A stretch of 6,159 nucleotides of DNA from Bifidobacterium sp. UBA6881 (GCA_002451435.1 DKCF01000071.1:25977-32135), one strand, 5' to 3'; positions 1 through 5,250 are shown, counted from the stretch's first letter. Made by a program: numbers and translations. The notes: generated from the sequence alone by a model not told the origin.

Positions 1-354
1 TGCGCGTTCGCGGTGCGTCGTGCGCTTCCGGGGCGTGCGGGCCATACGCCGACGTTCCGCGTCTTTTCCTCCGATTGGGTTCCGGCGGGCGAGGCGACGC
101 TCGATGCCGCTGCGGAAGGCGTGGATTCCGTGGACGCGTTGTGGGAGTCGCTGTGCTCCCAGGTACTGCTGGGAGACCCCTCCCCCGTCGACCTCGACGA
201 ACGCGTCAGGCGGCATATGCTCGCCGCGCAGCTCAGAGCCGATATCGACAAGCTCACGCGGGACCACCAGCGTGCGAAGAATCCTGCGCAGCGCAATGAG
301 ATCTACGCCAAGCTGCACAAGGCCAAGAGGCAGCTGGACGAATTGCTGGGGTAA
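1..354 (+). CDS. dnaG: C-terminal end of probable DNA primase DnaG (5' partial)
   Basis: The frame is open from the first base and ends at TAA 352-354, giving 117 visible residues; the start lies outside the window. The last ~50 residues are charged and helical, with RRHMLAAQLRADIDKL followed by a turn and then KNPAQRNEIYAKLHKAKRQL. This resembles the C-terminal helical hairpin of actinobacterial DnaG, which has a similar SPxEQxxEYxxL segment near its end. In DnaG this region (the helicase-binding domain) contacts the replicative helicase DnaB at the fork, while the zinc finger and TOPRIM catalytic core lie upstream and cannot be seen here. The gene converges on the phosphatase gene. The call rests on pattern resemblance of a tail only; another helical protein is possible. 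The GTG at 13 is internal and should not be taken as a start. Confidence 0.58.
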   Translation, partial: CAFAVRRALPGRAGHTPTFRVFSSDWVPAGEATLDAAAEGVDSVDALWESLCSQVLLGDPSPVDLDERVRRHMLAAQLRADIDKLTRDHQRAKNPAQRNEIYAKLHKAKRQLDELLG

Positions 355-372
355 CCGTGTTTGCGGCGACCG

Positions 373-398
373 GGTGGCATGGAAACCGCATGGCCACC
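373..398. repeat. Imperfect hairpin downstream of the dnaG-like gene
   Basis: GGTGGCATG (373-381) can pair with CATGGCCACC (389-398) with one bulged G and a 7-base loop. It begins 19 bases after the TAA of the dnaG-like gene. No T-run follows on the plus strand, so it is at best a weak terminator or an mRNA 3'-end stabiliser. Confidence 0.3.
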
Positions 399-426
399 GC
401 AATCCACAGGTACCGCAATCGCGCAG

Positions 427-452
427 GCGCACGCGACTTAATCAGCGTGCGC
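427..452. repeat. 8-bp inverted repeat, possible plus-strand terminator without T-tract
   Basis: GCGCACGC (427-434) is a perfect inverted match to GCGTGCGC (445-452) with a 10-base A/T-rich loop. It lies 72 bases beyond the stop of the dnaG-like gene and would form a stable RNA stem on either strand. The bases after it on the plus strand (ATGTTCC) contain only a short T pair, so intrinsic termination is uncertain. Confidence 0.35.
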
Positions 453-465
453 ATGTTCCACACAT

Positions 466-520
466 AAAAACCGGTTTCCTGCTTTCATATGCGCGATCGC
501 ATGCGAAAGCAGGAAACCGG
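466..520 (-). terminator. Strong intrinsic terminator of the phosphatase gene
   Basis: CCGGTTTCCTGCTTTC (471-486) is a perfect 16-bp inverted match to 505-520. The 18-base interior can continue as a 5-bp stem (ATGCG 489-493 with CGCAT 498-502) closed by a CGAT tetraloop, so almost the whole 50 bases can fold. Read on the minus strand, the stem is followed by five T's (A5 at 466-470 on plus). It starts 49 bases after the stop of the minus-strand phosphatase gene. On the plus strand no T-run follows, so it should act mainly in the minus direction, although the stem may also slow polymerase coming from the dnaG-like gene. Confidence 0.85.
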
Positions 521-569
521 AAACCGAATTTCGGCGCGTCCCCCATGCGGCGAGAGCGCCAAAGAACCG

Positions 570-1541
570 TCAGAAACCGAGGCGGGTGCGGCCGAACTGG
601 TCGAGCCAGCGCAGGATCGCGCCTTCGCGCAACGCCCACGGGCAGATCTCGACTTCCTTGACGTCGAGCGCCTTCATGATCTCGTCGATCACCAAGCCGC
701 CGCCGACGATCTGGTAGGTGCGTTCCGGTGTGACGCCCGGCAGCGCCACGCGCTGGTCCGGGGAGATGGCCGCGAGGCGCGGGAGCCAATCCTCCAGCTG
801 GTCGCGGGTCATCACCGAAGTGTCCACACGACCCGGCTGTCGCATCACGGCACCGGCGAGACGCGCAAGGGAGCGAATCGTCTTCGACGTGCCGACGGCG
901 TGCATCGGGTGCTTCGACTTCGGGAACGCATCGACCATCGGCTCGAGGATCTTGCGGATGTTTCTGCGCGCGTCCTCCAGCTCCTTTTCGCTTGCGATGC
1001 CGCTTTCCGGCAGGAACTCGCGCGTGACGCGGCCCGCGCCGGCCGGCACCGACAACGCCACGGTCGGATCCTCGTCGGACCCCATGGCGACCTCAAGCGA
1101 ACCGCCGCCGATGTCGATGACGAGCAGACGGCCGGCGTCCCAACCATACCAACGGCGCGCGGCGAGGAACGTCAGGCGGGCCTCGTCAACGCCCGAGAGC
1201 ACGGTGACCGGCTGGCCGATGGTGCTTTCGATGCGACGCAGGATCTTGCTGCCATTCGGAGCCTCGCGCAATGCCGACGTGGCAAGCACCAGCAGCTGGG
1301 TGATCTCGTACTCCTTGGCCAGCTCCATGGCCTTTTCCACAGCGGAGACCACGGCTTCGACGCCGGCCTTCTTGATGGTACCGTCCTCTTTGAGGTACTG
1401 CATCAGACGGACGGTGCTCTTCGTGCTCGCCTCAGGCTCCGGGCGCGCGCCCGGAGCGGCATCGACGATAAGCATATGTACGGTATTCGAACCAATATCA
1501 AGCACGCCGAGTCGCGTGGCGTGCGAATGCAAACTGACCAT
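570..1541 (-). CDS. ppx: Ppx/GppA-family exopolyphosphatase / pppGpp phosphohydrolase
   Basis: This 323-residue cytosolic enzyme belongs to the ASKHA (sugar kinase/Hsp70 actin-like) fold. Family members release terminal phosphate from polyphosphate, and some also convert pppGpp to ppGpp. Visible family motifs are DIGSNT (15-20, phosphate-1 loop), ATSALREA (87-94), the GVDEARLTF segment with the likely catalytic Glu120, DIGGGSLE (143-150, phosphate-2 loop), GTSKTIRSLARL (217-228) and CPWALREG (300-307). The protein ends soon after the last motif and lacks the C-terminal HD-like domain of the ~500-residue E. coli enzymes; this short form is the usual actinobacterial Ppx1 type. The ATG at 1541 is kept because the DIGSNT motif follows at the expected distance. 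No clear Shine-Dalgarno precedes it, but TATGCT sits 7 bases upstream. The gene is monocistronic, with its own terminator at 466-520. No polyphosphate kinase gene is in the window. Substrate preference (polyP versus pppGpp) cannot be read from sequence. Confidence 0.95.
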   Translation of the reverse strand: MVSLHSHATRLGVLDIGSNTVHMLIVDAAPGARPEPEASTKSTVRLMQYLKEDGTIKKAGVEAVVSAVEKAMELAKEYEITQLLVLATSALREAPNGSKILRRIESTIGQPVTVLSGVDEARLTFLAARRWYGWDAGRLLVIDIGGGSLEVAMGSDEDPTVALSVPAGAGRVTREFLPESGIASEKELEDARRNIRKILEPMVDAFPKSKHPMHAVGTSKTIRSLARLAGAVMRQPGRVDTSVMTRDQLEDWLPRLAAISPDQRVALPGVTPERTYQIVGGGLVIDEIMKALDVKEVEICPWALREGAILRWLDQFGRTRLGF

Positions 1542-1548
1542 AGTTCAC

Positions 1549-1554
1549 AGCATA
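1549..1554 (-). promoter_or_regulatory. -10-like hexamer directly upstream of ppx (possible leaderless start)
   Basis: On the minus strand TATGCT fits the actinobacterial TANNNT -10 pattern and ends 7 bases before the ppx ATG. Transcription would then start at or within a base or two of the start codon, giving a leaderless mRNA. This would explain the missing Shine-Dalgarno. No good -35 is seen 16-18 bases further up, so it is a candidate only. Confidence 0.3.
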
Positions 1555-1621
1555 CTGATCGGAATGTTCACTTTTCGCACGACATGCCAATGAAAACATT
1601 TGCATTTTCTCTAACAGAAAC

Positions 1622-1671
1622 ACGATTGCATAACATCATATGACTGCAATATAAGGAATACAACGATTGCA
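1622..1671. repeat. Three evenly spaced TGCAAT boxes around the ppx promoter
   Basis: ATTGCA occurs at 1625-1630, its complement TGCAAT at 1645-1650, and ATTGCA again at 1666-1671. The centres are 20 and 21 bases apart, about two helical turns each. The outer two lie within a perfect 9-bp direct repeat ACGATTGCA (1622-1630 and 1663-1671). One box overlaps the predicted start site, one lies in the spacer, and one touches the -35. The arrangement looks like a transcription-factor site set, but no known regulator is recognised. Confidence 0.4.
1635..1663 (-). promoter_or_regulatory. Candidate sigma70-type promoter for ppx
   Basis: On the minus strand TTGTAT (plus 1658-1663) is separated by exactly 17 bases from TATGAT (plus 1635-1640). 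The -10 matches five of six consensus positions; the -35 matches only the TTG. The surroundings are strikingly A/T-rich for this DNA. Transcription would begin near 1628, leaving an ~85-base leader before the ppx ATG. It competes with the more proximal leaderless candidate at 1549-1554; both could be used. Confidence 0.45.
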
Positions 1672-1679
1672 GTACGTTG

Positions 1680-1697
1680 TTTGCCAACGCTGGCAAA
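1680..1697. promoter_or_regulatory. 18-bp near-perfect palindrome, possible operator
   Basis: TTTGCCAACGCTGGCAAA is a palindrome with one mismatched pair and a central CG, the general look of LacI/GalR-family operators. It lies between the transporter terminator and the candidate ppx promoter, with its near edge 17 bases upstream of the -35. It could also form a 7-bp RNA hairpin with an ACGC loop. No LacI-family gene is in the window, so its regulator, if any, is encoded elsewhere. Confidence 0.35.
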
Positions 1698-1703
1698 ATA
1701 CAG

Positions 1704-1744
1704 AAAAAGGGCGATTCACGGTGCGTGACCCTTGAATCGCCCTT
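1704..1744 (-). terminator. Intrinsic terminator of the MFS transporter gene
   Basis: AAGGGCGATTCA (1707-1718) is a perfect 12-bp inverted match to TGAATCGCCCTT (1733-1744), and the 14-base interior can add a GGT/ACC pairing. On the minus strand the stem runs into TTTTT (plus 1704-1708), the usual rho-independent layout. It begins 54 bases after the transporter stop codon. The plus-strand side lacks a T-run. Confidence 0.82.
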
Positions 1745-1798
1745 CATACGAACCATCCGCGAAGATGCGCCCTTCCCCGTAGCCTTCGCGGATTCACG

Positions 1799-3202
1799 TC
1801 AGCCGACGGAACGACGGGAGGTCTCCACGCCGAACACGCCGGTGACCAGCATCGCGATCACCGCGACGACCGAGATGGACACGAACACGGAATTGGCGCC
1901 CATCGTCACCAGCATCCAGCCGACGATCATCGGCATCAGCACATTCAGCAGCTTCGCGATGGCATTCGCCAAACCGACGCAGCGGAAGCGGACCTTGGTG
2001 GCGAACAGCTCCGGAGCGTACACGGCCACGACCGACGCCATCAACACGTACAGGCTCATCGTCAGCAGGAAGCCGACCACGATCGCGCCGATGGAACTCG
2101 TCTGCGCCGCATAGGCGAGACCGAACACCGCGGTCAGGCCGAACGCCGAAACGATGACCTTCTTGCGTCCGATATGGTCGAGGAGCACGGATCCGATCAG
2201 GCAGCCGACAGGCGCGCCGCACATCATCAGCGTGCTCGTCCACAACGAGCTGGAAAGATCGATGCCGCGCTTGACCAGAATCGTCGGCACCCAGGAAGTG
2301 AACGCGTACGAGCACACGTTCGTCGCGGCGACCGCGACGATGGCCACCAGCAGGCAGACACCCAAGGCGTGGTTGCGGCGTTCGCGCGCGTTCATCGAGC
2401 GGGAACCGGCGGCATCCATGTCATCATGGCGAGGCTTGAAGTTCGCATCGTCGAATTCGGAACCGTTCTCCTCAAGCTTGCGCACGATGGCCTCGGCCTC
2501 GTCGTAGCGCCCATGCACGGCGAGCCAACGCGGAGACTCCGGAATGTCGCGGCGCAGCCACCAGATCACCGCGGCGATGATGCCGATGCCGATGAACAGC
2601 GGACGCCACGACCAGCGTGGGATGATCCACGCGCACAGCAGCATGGCGACCGGCACGCCACAGTTGGCGACCAACGACACGATGGCGCACCAACGTCCTC
2701 GACGTTCCACGGGAGCGAATTCGTTGACCATCGCGAAACCGGTCACGATCTCGGCGCCCAAGCCGAGTCCGGCGCCCAGGCGACACAACGACAGCACGGC
2801 CATATTCGGCGCGAAAGCGCCCAGGAACGTGAAACCGCCGAACAGCAGCAGGTTGATCTGATACGCGACGCGGCGTCCCTTCAGGTCGCCGATGAATCCG
2901 GCCAGCAGCGAACCGATCAGCAATCCCATGAATCCGGCCGACATGAACGTCGAATTCTGCGCCACCGTCGACCAATGCGTCGACAGGGCGCTCGACGCCA
3001 CCGCCGAACCGATGTACACGTCGATGGAATCCATCAGCATGCCCGCCGCGACCAATGCGACGATTTTGTGGAACATGCGCGTTTCCTTCGCGTAATCCAC
3101 ACGACGGGTGATTTCCTCTACCTGCTTCTTCTGCGCGGCGTCCATTTCGGCCGCGCGTGATGCAGCATTGCGCTTCACATTCTGCAAAGCCTGTGCAGTC
3201 AT
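1799..3202 (-). CDS. MFS transporter (metabolite:proton symporter type)
   Basis: This 467-residue inner-membrane protein has the 12-helix major facilitator pattern. The first helix begins near residue 46 and carries DSIDVYI (58-64). The loop 2-3 signature is GDLKGRR (105-111), helix 4 has RLGAGLGLGAE (141-151), PESPRWL (221-227) opens the central cytoplasmic loop (about 221-275, charged), the second-half loop signature is DHIGRKK (342-348), and PELFATKVR (397-405) precedes helix 11. The PESPRWL and PELF..VR motifs are typical of sugar-porter-like and aromatic-acid or niacin-type MFS carriers, which are usually proton-coupled uptake systems. The substrate cannot be assigned. The N-terminus has ~42 charged, probably cytoplasmic residues before helix 1. 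The ATG at 3202 is supported by GAGG nine bases upstream. It is flanked by its own terminator and a long leader region, so it is probably monocistronic; neighbouring genes give no substrate hint. Confidence 0.9.
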   Translation of the reverse strand: MTAQALQNVKRNAASRAAEMDAAQKKQVEEITRRVDYAKETRMFHKIVALVAAGMLMDSIDVYIGSAVASSALSTHWSTVAQNSTFMSAGFMGLLIGSLLAGFIGDLKGRRVAYQINLLLFGGFTFLGAFAPNMAVLSLCRLGAGLGLGAEIVTGFAMVNEFAPVERRGRWCAIVSLVANCGVPVAMLLCAWIIPRWSWRPLFIGIGIIAAVIWWLRRDIPESPRWLAVHGRYDEAEAIVRKLEENGSEFDDANFKPRHDDMDAAGSRSMNARERRNHALGVCLLVAIVAVAATNVCSYAFTSWVPTILVKRGIDLSSSLWTSTLMMCGAPVGCLIGSVLLDHIGRKKVIVSAFGLTAVFGLAYAAQTSSIGAIVVGFLLTMSLYVLMASVVAVYAPELFATKVRFRCVGLANAIAKLLNVLMPMIVGWMLVTMGANSVFVSISVVAVIAMLVTGVFGVETSRRSVG

Positions 3203-3211
3203 CTCTCAATG

Positions 3212-3215
3212 CCTC
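3212..3215 (-). promoter_or_regulatory. Ribosome binding site of the MFS gene
   Basis: On the minus strand GAGG lies nine bases before the ATG at 3202. It supports this start over the internal Met20 and Met43, and contrasts with ppx, the aminotransferase and vsr, which lack such a site at normal spacing. Confidence 0.6.
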
Positions 3216-3250
3216 GTTTTTGTTGTATTCTTCGCCGTCCCATAAGACGA

Positions 3251-3283
3251 CGAAGGCAACCCCATTGTGTAGGGTTGCCTTCG
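3251..3283 (-). promoter_or_regulatory. 12-bp hairpin flanked by direct repeats upstream of the MFS gene
   Basis: CGAAGGCAACCC (3251-3262) is a perfect inverted match to 3272-3283, with a 9-base loop. The stem ends 48 bases before the MFS start. On the minus strand it is followed by TCGTCTTATG, T-rich but not a T-run. An 8-bp direct repeat ATAAGACG sits on both sides (3242-3249 and 3290-3297). It may be a weak terminator of the upstream aminotransferase transcript, an attenuator-like leader structure, or an mRNA-stability element; I cannot decide between these. Confidence 0.45.
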
Positions 3284-3315
3284 CCATCGATAAGACGGAT
3301 CCAAGAATCCGCATG

Positions 3316-3338
3316 GACGGGAAGTCGTGCGTCCCGTC
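3316..3338. repeat. 7-bp hairpin in the aminotransferase-MFS spacer
   Basis: GACGGGA (3316-3322) pairs perfectly with TCCCGTC (3332-3338) around a 9-base loop. There is no adjoining T-run. It may work together with the hairpin at 3251-3283 or be incidental. Confidence 0.3.
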
Positions 3339-3426
3339 TTGCGCTGAGGCCACACCATAGTCCGGTCAGACGGAATCATCGACGGAAGGCCACATAGTGA
3401 CCGACCTCGGACCGCGCGTCTCGCAG

Positions 3427-3471
3427 TGCGGCCGACACCGCAGCCGCGCACGCGCGATGCCGTCGGCCGCA
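3427..3471 (-). repeat. 10-bp GC-rich inverted repeat just after the aminotransferase gene
   Basis: TGCGGCCGAC (3427-3436) is a perfect inverted match to GTCGGCCGCA (3462-3471); the 25-base interior is itself very GC-rich and can form further pairs. It begins 34 bases past the aminotransferase stop on the minus strand. The position suggests a 3'-end structure, but no T-tract follows, so any termination would need Rho or pausing. Confidence 0.35.
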
Positions 3472-3505
3472 TGACGCCAAGCGCGCAGGCGCGATATGCG
3501 ATATG

Positions 3506-4711
3506 TCAGCCACGCAGACGGGCCACGAAATCGCCCAAGCGCTTCAATCCCTCACGCAGCGCCTCGCGCGACGCCGCGTACGACAGGCGCACATGCGTGT
3601 CCGCGGTGGCGTTGCCGAAGTCACGGCCCGGCGTCAACGCAACGTGCGCCTCCTTCAGCGCGCGTTCGCAGAACGTCCATGCGTCGAGACCGGTGCCGGA
3701 GATGTTGAAGTACGCGTAGAACGCGCCATTGGGCTCGACTTCCAACGGCAGGCCGATTTCAGCCAGACCATCCACCACGATGCGGCGGCGCTCCAGCAGT
3801 TCCTGACGGCGCTCCTCGCATACGGCGAGCGTTTCGGGAGTGAAGCACGCGAGCGCCGCATGCTGGGTGGGCGTGTGCGCGCACAGGAAGAAGTTGGTGG
3901 CGAGGTCGTCCATGGCTTCGAGCGCGTATTCCGGCACGACCATCCAACCGAGCCTCCATCCGGTCATGCCGAAGAACTTGGAGAAGCTGGAGCACACGAT
4001 GGCGTCCGGATCGCAGGCCAGCACGGATTTCACTTCGGAGCCGTCCGGTTCGCGGTCGGCCAGATCGAGGTACGTCTCGTCCACGATGCGCCATGCGCCG
4101 CGGCTGCGGGCCAGATCGCAGACGGCCTTCAAGGTGTCGAACGCGATGGTGGTGCCGGTCGGGTTCGACGGCGACGTGATCATCACGGCCTTGGTGCGGT
4201 CCGTCCAGTATTCGTCGCACAGCTCCGGCGTCAGATGGAACCGCGTCGAAGCGTCCGTCGGCACGTCCACGACCTTGCCGCCGAACGCCCGCACGAGTTC
4301 GCGGTTGCACGGGTACGAGGGGTCGGCGATCAGCACCTCGTCATCGTCGTTCACCGTCAGCGCGGCGGACAGCAGCAGCGCCGTGGAGCCGCCCGCGGTG
4401 ATCGCGATGCGTTTGGGATCGACGTCCACATGGTGGCGCTCGCGGTAGAAATCGGAAATCGCCTGGCGCAATTCCGGCAGACCCATCGCGGCGGTGTACG
4501 GCAGGGGACGTCCGTCATATTGTTCGCGCATGGCATCGCGGACGGCCGGGGGCGCGCCGAAATCCGGTTCACCCAAGCTCAGTTTGACCACATCGGTACC
4601 GGAGGCGATCATCTCATCGGCCATCGCGCCGAATACCATGGCACGGAACGGATTGGCGATCTGCGCGCGATGCGACATCTGCGGCAGCGCGCTGTTCTCA
4701 GCATTTTCCAT
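3506..4711 (-). CDS. Fold-type I PLP-dependent aminotransferase (class I/II, AspC-like)
   Basis: This 401-residue cytosolic enzyme transfers amino groups between an amino acid and a 2-oxo acid using pyridoxal phosphate. The N-terminal substrate segment SLGEPDF is at 45-51, PYTAAMGLPELR at 71-82, and the cofactor phosphate-contact GGST at 107-110. NPTG is at 183-186 with the ring-contacting Asn183; DETY is at 211-214 with Asp211, which pairs with the pyridine nitrogen. SFSKFFGMTGWRLGW (242-256) holds the Schiff-base Lys245 and phosphate-binding Arg253, and RLSYA (375-379) supplies the carboxylate-binding Arg375. Length and motifs fit the aspartate/aromatic/alanine group (subgroup I-gamma) and are complete. 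The exact amino acid substrate cannot be told. The ATG at 4711 is the first start after an in-frame TGA; no good Shine-Dalgarno is visible, but TAGAAA ends 8 bases upstream. vsr ends 56 bases upstream on the same strand, so the two may share a transcript without a shared function. Confidence 0.92.
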   Translation of the reverse strand: MENAENSALPQMSHRAQIANPFRAMVFGAMADEMIASGTDVVKLSLGEPDFGAPPAVRDAMREQYDGRPLPYTAAMGLPELRQAISDFYRERHHVDVDPKRIAITAGGSTALLLSAALTVNDDDEVLIADPSYPCNRELVRAFGGKVVDVPTDASTRFHLTPELCDEYWTDRTKAVMITSPSNPTGTTIAFDTLKAVCDLARSRGAWRIVDETYLDLADREPDGSEVKSVLACDPDAIVCSSFSKFFGMTGWRLGWMVVPEYALEAMDDLATNFFLCAHTPTQHAALACFTPETLAVCEERRQELLERRRIVVDGLAEIGLPLEVEPNGAFYAYFNISGTGLDAWTFCERALKEAHVALTPGRDFGNATADTHVRLSYAASREALREGLKRLGDFVARLRG

Positions 4712-4767
4712 ATTTCAATTTTCTACCACGTTCCATGCGGCGTCGCGAATCATCGATCATGCGAGGG

Positions 4768-5217
4768 TCACGTCTTCGCGGCCGGCACATCCACGATTTG
4801 ATGGTATAGGCGTTCCAAGCGCTCGTCCCGGGTCTTTTTGGCGAGTTCGCATTCCCATACGACGATCACGCGCCATCCCATCGTTTCGAGTTCGGCGTGC
4901 TGCCGGGCGTCGCGGTCACGGTTGCGCGTGAGCTTCGCGGTCCAGAATTCGACGTTTGATTTCGGTATGCGCGCCGCCTTCGGGCAATGCTCGTGCATAT
5001 GCCAGAAGCACCCGTTGATGAATACGATGGTGTGGTATTTGGGCAGCACCACGTCGGGATGGCCGGGATAGCGTTTGTCGTTTTTGCGGAACCGCAACCC
5101 TTTGGAGAACAGAAAGCTTCGTACGATCCGCTCGATTGACGTGTCCTTGCCGCGGATGTGCGACATGGTATAGCTGCGCGTGCCGCGTTGGTATTTTTCC
5201 GGTTTCCTTGCTGCCAC
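4768..5217 (-). CDS. vsr: Very-short-patch mismatch repair endonuclease Vsr
   Basis: This 149-residue protein matches the Vsr family across its length (E. coli Vsr is 156). Vsr nicks DNA 5' of the T in T:G mismatches that arise when 5-methylcytosine deaminates, starting short-patch repair. Visible elements, with E. coli equivalents from memory, are the N-terminal TRSYTMSHIRGKDTSIE (13-29) with Glu29 (E25), PGHPD (51-55) with the metal-binding catalytic Asp55 (D51), NGCFWHMH (68-75) with His73 (H69), and likely zinc ligands Cys70, His75, Cys78 and Cys123 (in VVWEC). Asn68 stands where E. coli has His64. The start is GTG at 5217: an in-frame TAG lies two codons upstream, and the next ATG (residue 18) would remove the conserved N-terminal segment. 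AGGGAG is only two bases from the GTG. No cytosine methyltransferase gene adjoins it. Confidence 0.93.
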   Translation of the reverse strand: MAARKPEKYQRGTRSYTMSHIRGKDTSIERIVRSFLFSKGLRFRKNDKRYPGHPDVVLPKYHTIVFINGCFWHMHEHCPKAARIPKSNVEFWTAKLTRNRDRDARQHAELETMGWRVIVVWECELAKKTRDERLERLYHQIVDVPAAKT

Positions 5218-5225
5218 GGCTCCCT

Positions 5226-5231
5226 ATTATC
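5226..5231 (-). promoter_or_regulatory. -10-like hexamer upstream of vsr (possible leaderless start)
   Basis: On the minus strand GATAAT matches five of six bases of the -10 consensus and ends 8 bases before the GTG start of vsr. That spacing would put the transcription start at or near the GTG itself. The only purine-rich stretch, AGGGAG, is two bases from the GTG, too near for normal ribosome binding. No clear -35 was found. Confidence 0.35.
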
Positions 5232-5250
5232 GCAACGGCGCGGATCTTCC

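Larger units (their letters stand above)
3203..3505. other. Intergenic region between the aminotransferase and MFS genes, rich in hairpins
   Basis: No convincing gene is seen in these 303 bases on either strand. The stretch holds the MFS ribosome binding site and three inverted repeats (3251-3283, 3316-3338, 3427-3471). A tandem GCGATAT pair (3491-3497, 3498-3504) directly follows the aminotransferase stop on the minus strand. No stem is followed by a real T-run, so the end of the aminotransferase transcript is unclear. No strong -10/-35 pair for the MFS gene was found. Confidence 0.6.

Noticed and set aside
156..175. Perfect 7-bp hairpin CTCCCAG/CTGGGAG inside the dnaG-like gene
   Set aside because: It lies within coding sequence, with no T-run or other regulatory context. 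Such short stems are expected by chance in GC-rich genes.
355..465. tRNA or small RNA gene in the gap after the dnaG-like gene
   Set aside because: The hairpins do not form a cloverleaf; there is no T-loop GTTCRA-type sequence at the right spacing and no promoter.
489..1643. Long plus-strand open frame (384 codons) across the ppx gene
   Set aside because: It lies antisense to a clear Ppx/GppA gene with all motifs. Its translation is rich in Arg, His and Asp with no family pattern, as expected from the complement of a GC-rich gene.
1677..2114. Plus-strand open frame starting near the transporter terminator, Thr/Ile-rich
   Set aside because: Thr/Ile/Ala-rich composition is what the complement of a membrane-protein gene gives. 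It also starts inside hairpin sequence and lacks a ribosome site.
3203..3353. Possible leader peptide (MAKATLHNGVAF...) upstream of the MFS gene
   Set aside because: It has no ribosome binding site, does not end before the MFS start, and runs on in another frame inside the gene. It shows no run of a single amino acid as in attenuator peptides.
3503..4801. 432-codon plus-strand open frame opposite the aminotransferase
   Set aside because: The minus-strand aminotransferase has every catalytic motif. The plus frame is an Arg/His/Gly-rich mirror product common in high-GC DNA and has no ribosome binding site.
4768..5217. Recent horizontal transfer of vsr judged from base composition
   Set aside because: Hand counts over several 60-base lines ranged from about 50 to 68 percent GC, averaging near 59, not clearly different from the neighbours. 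No flanking repeats or mobile genes are seen.
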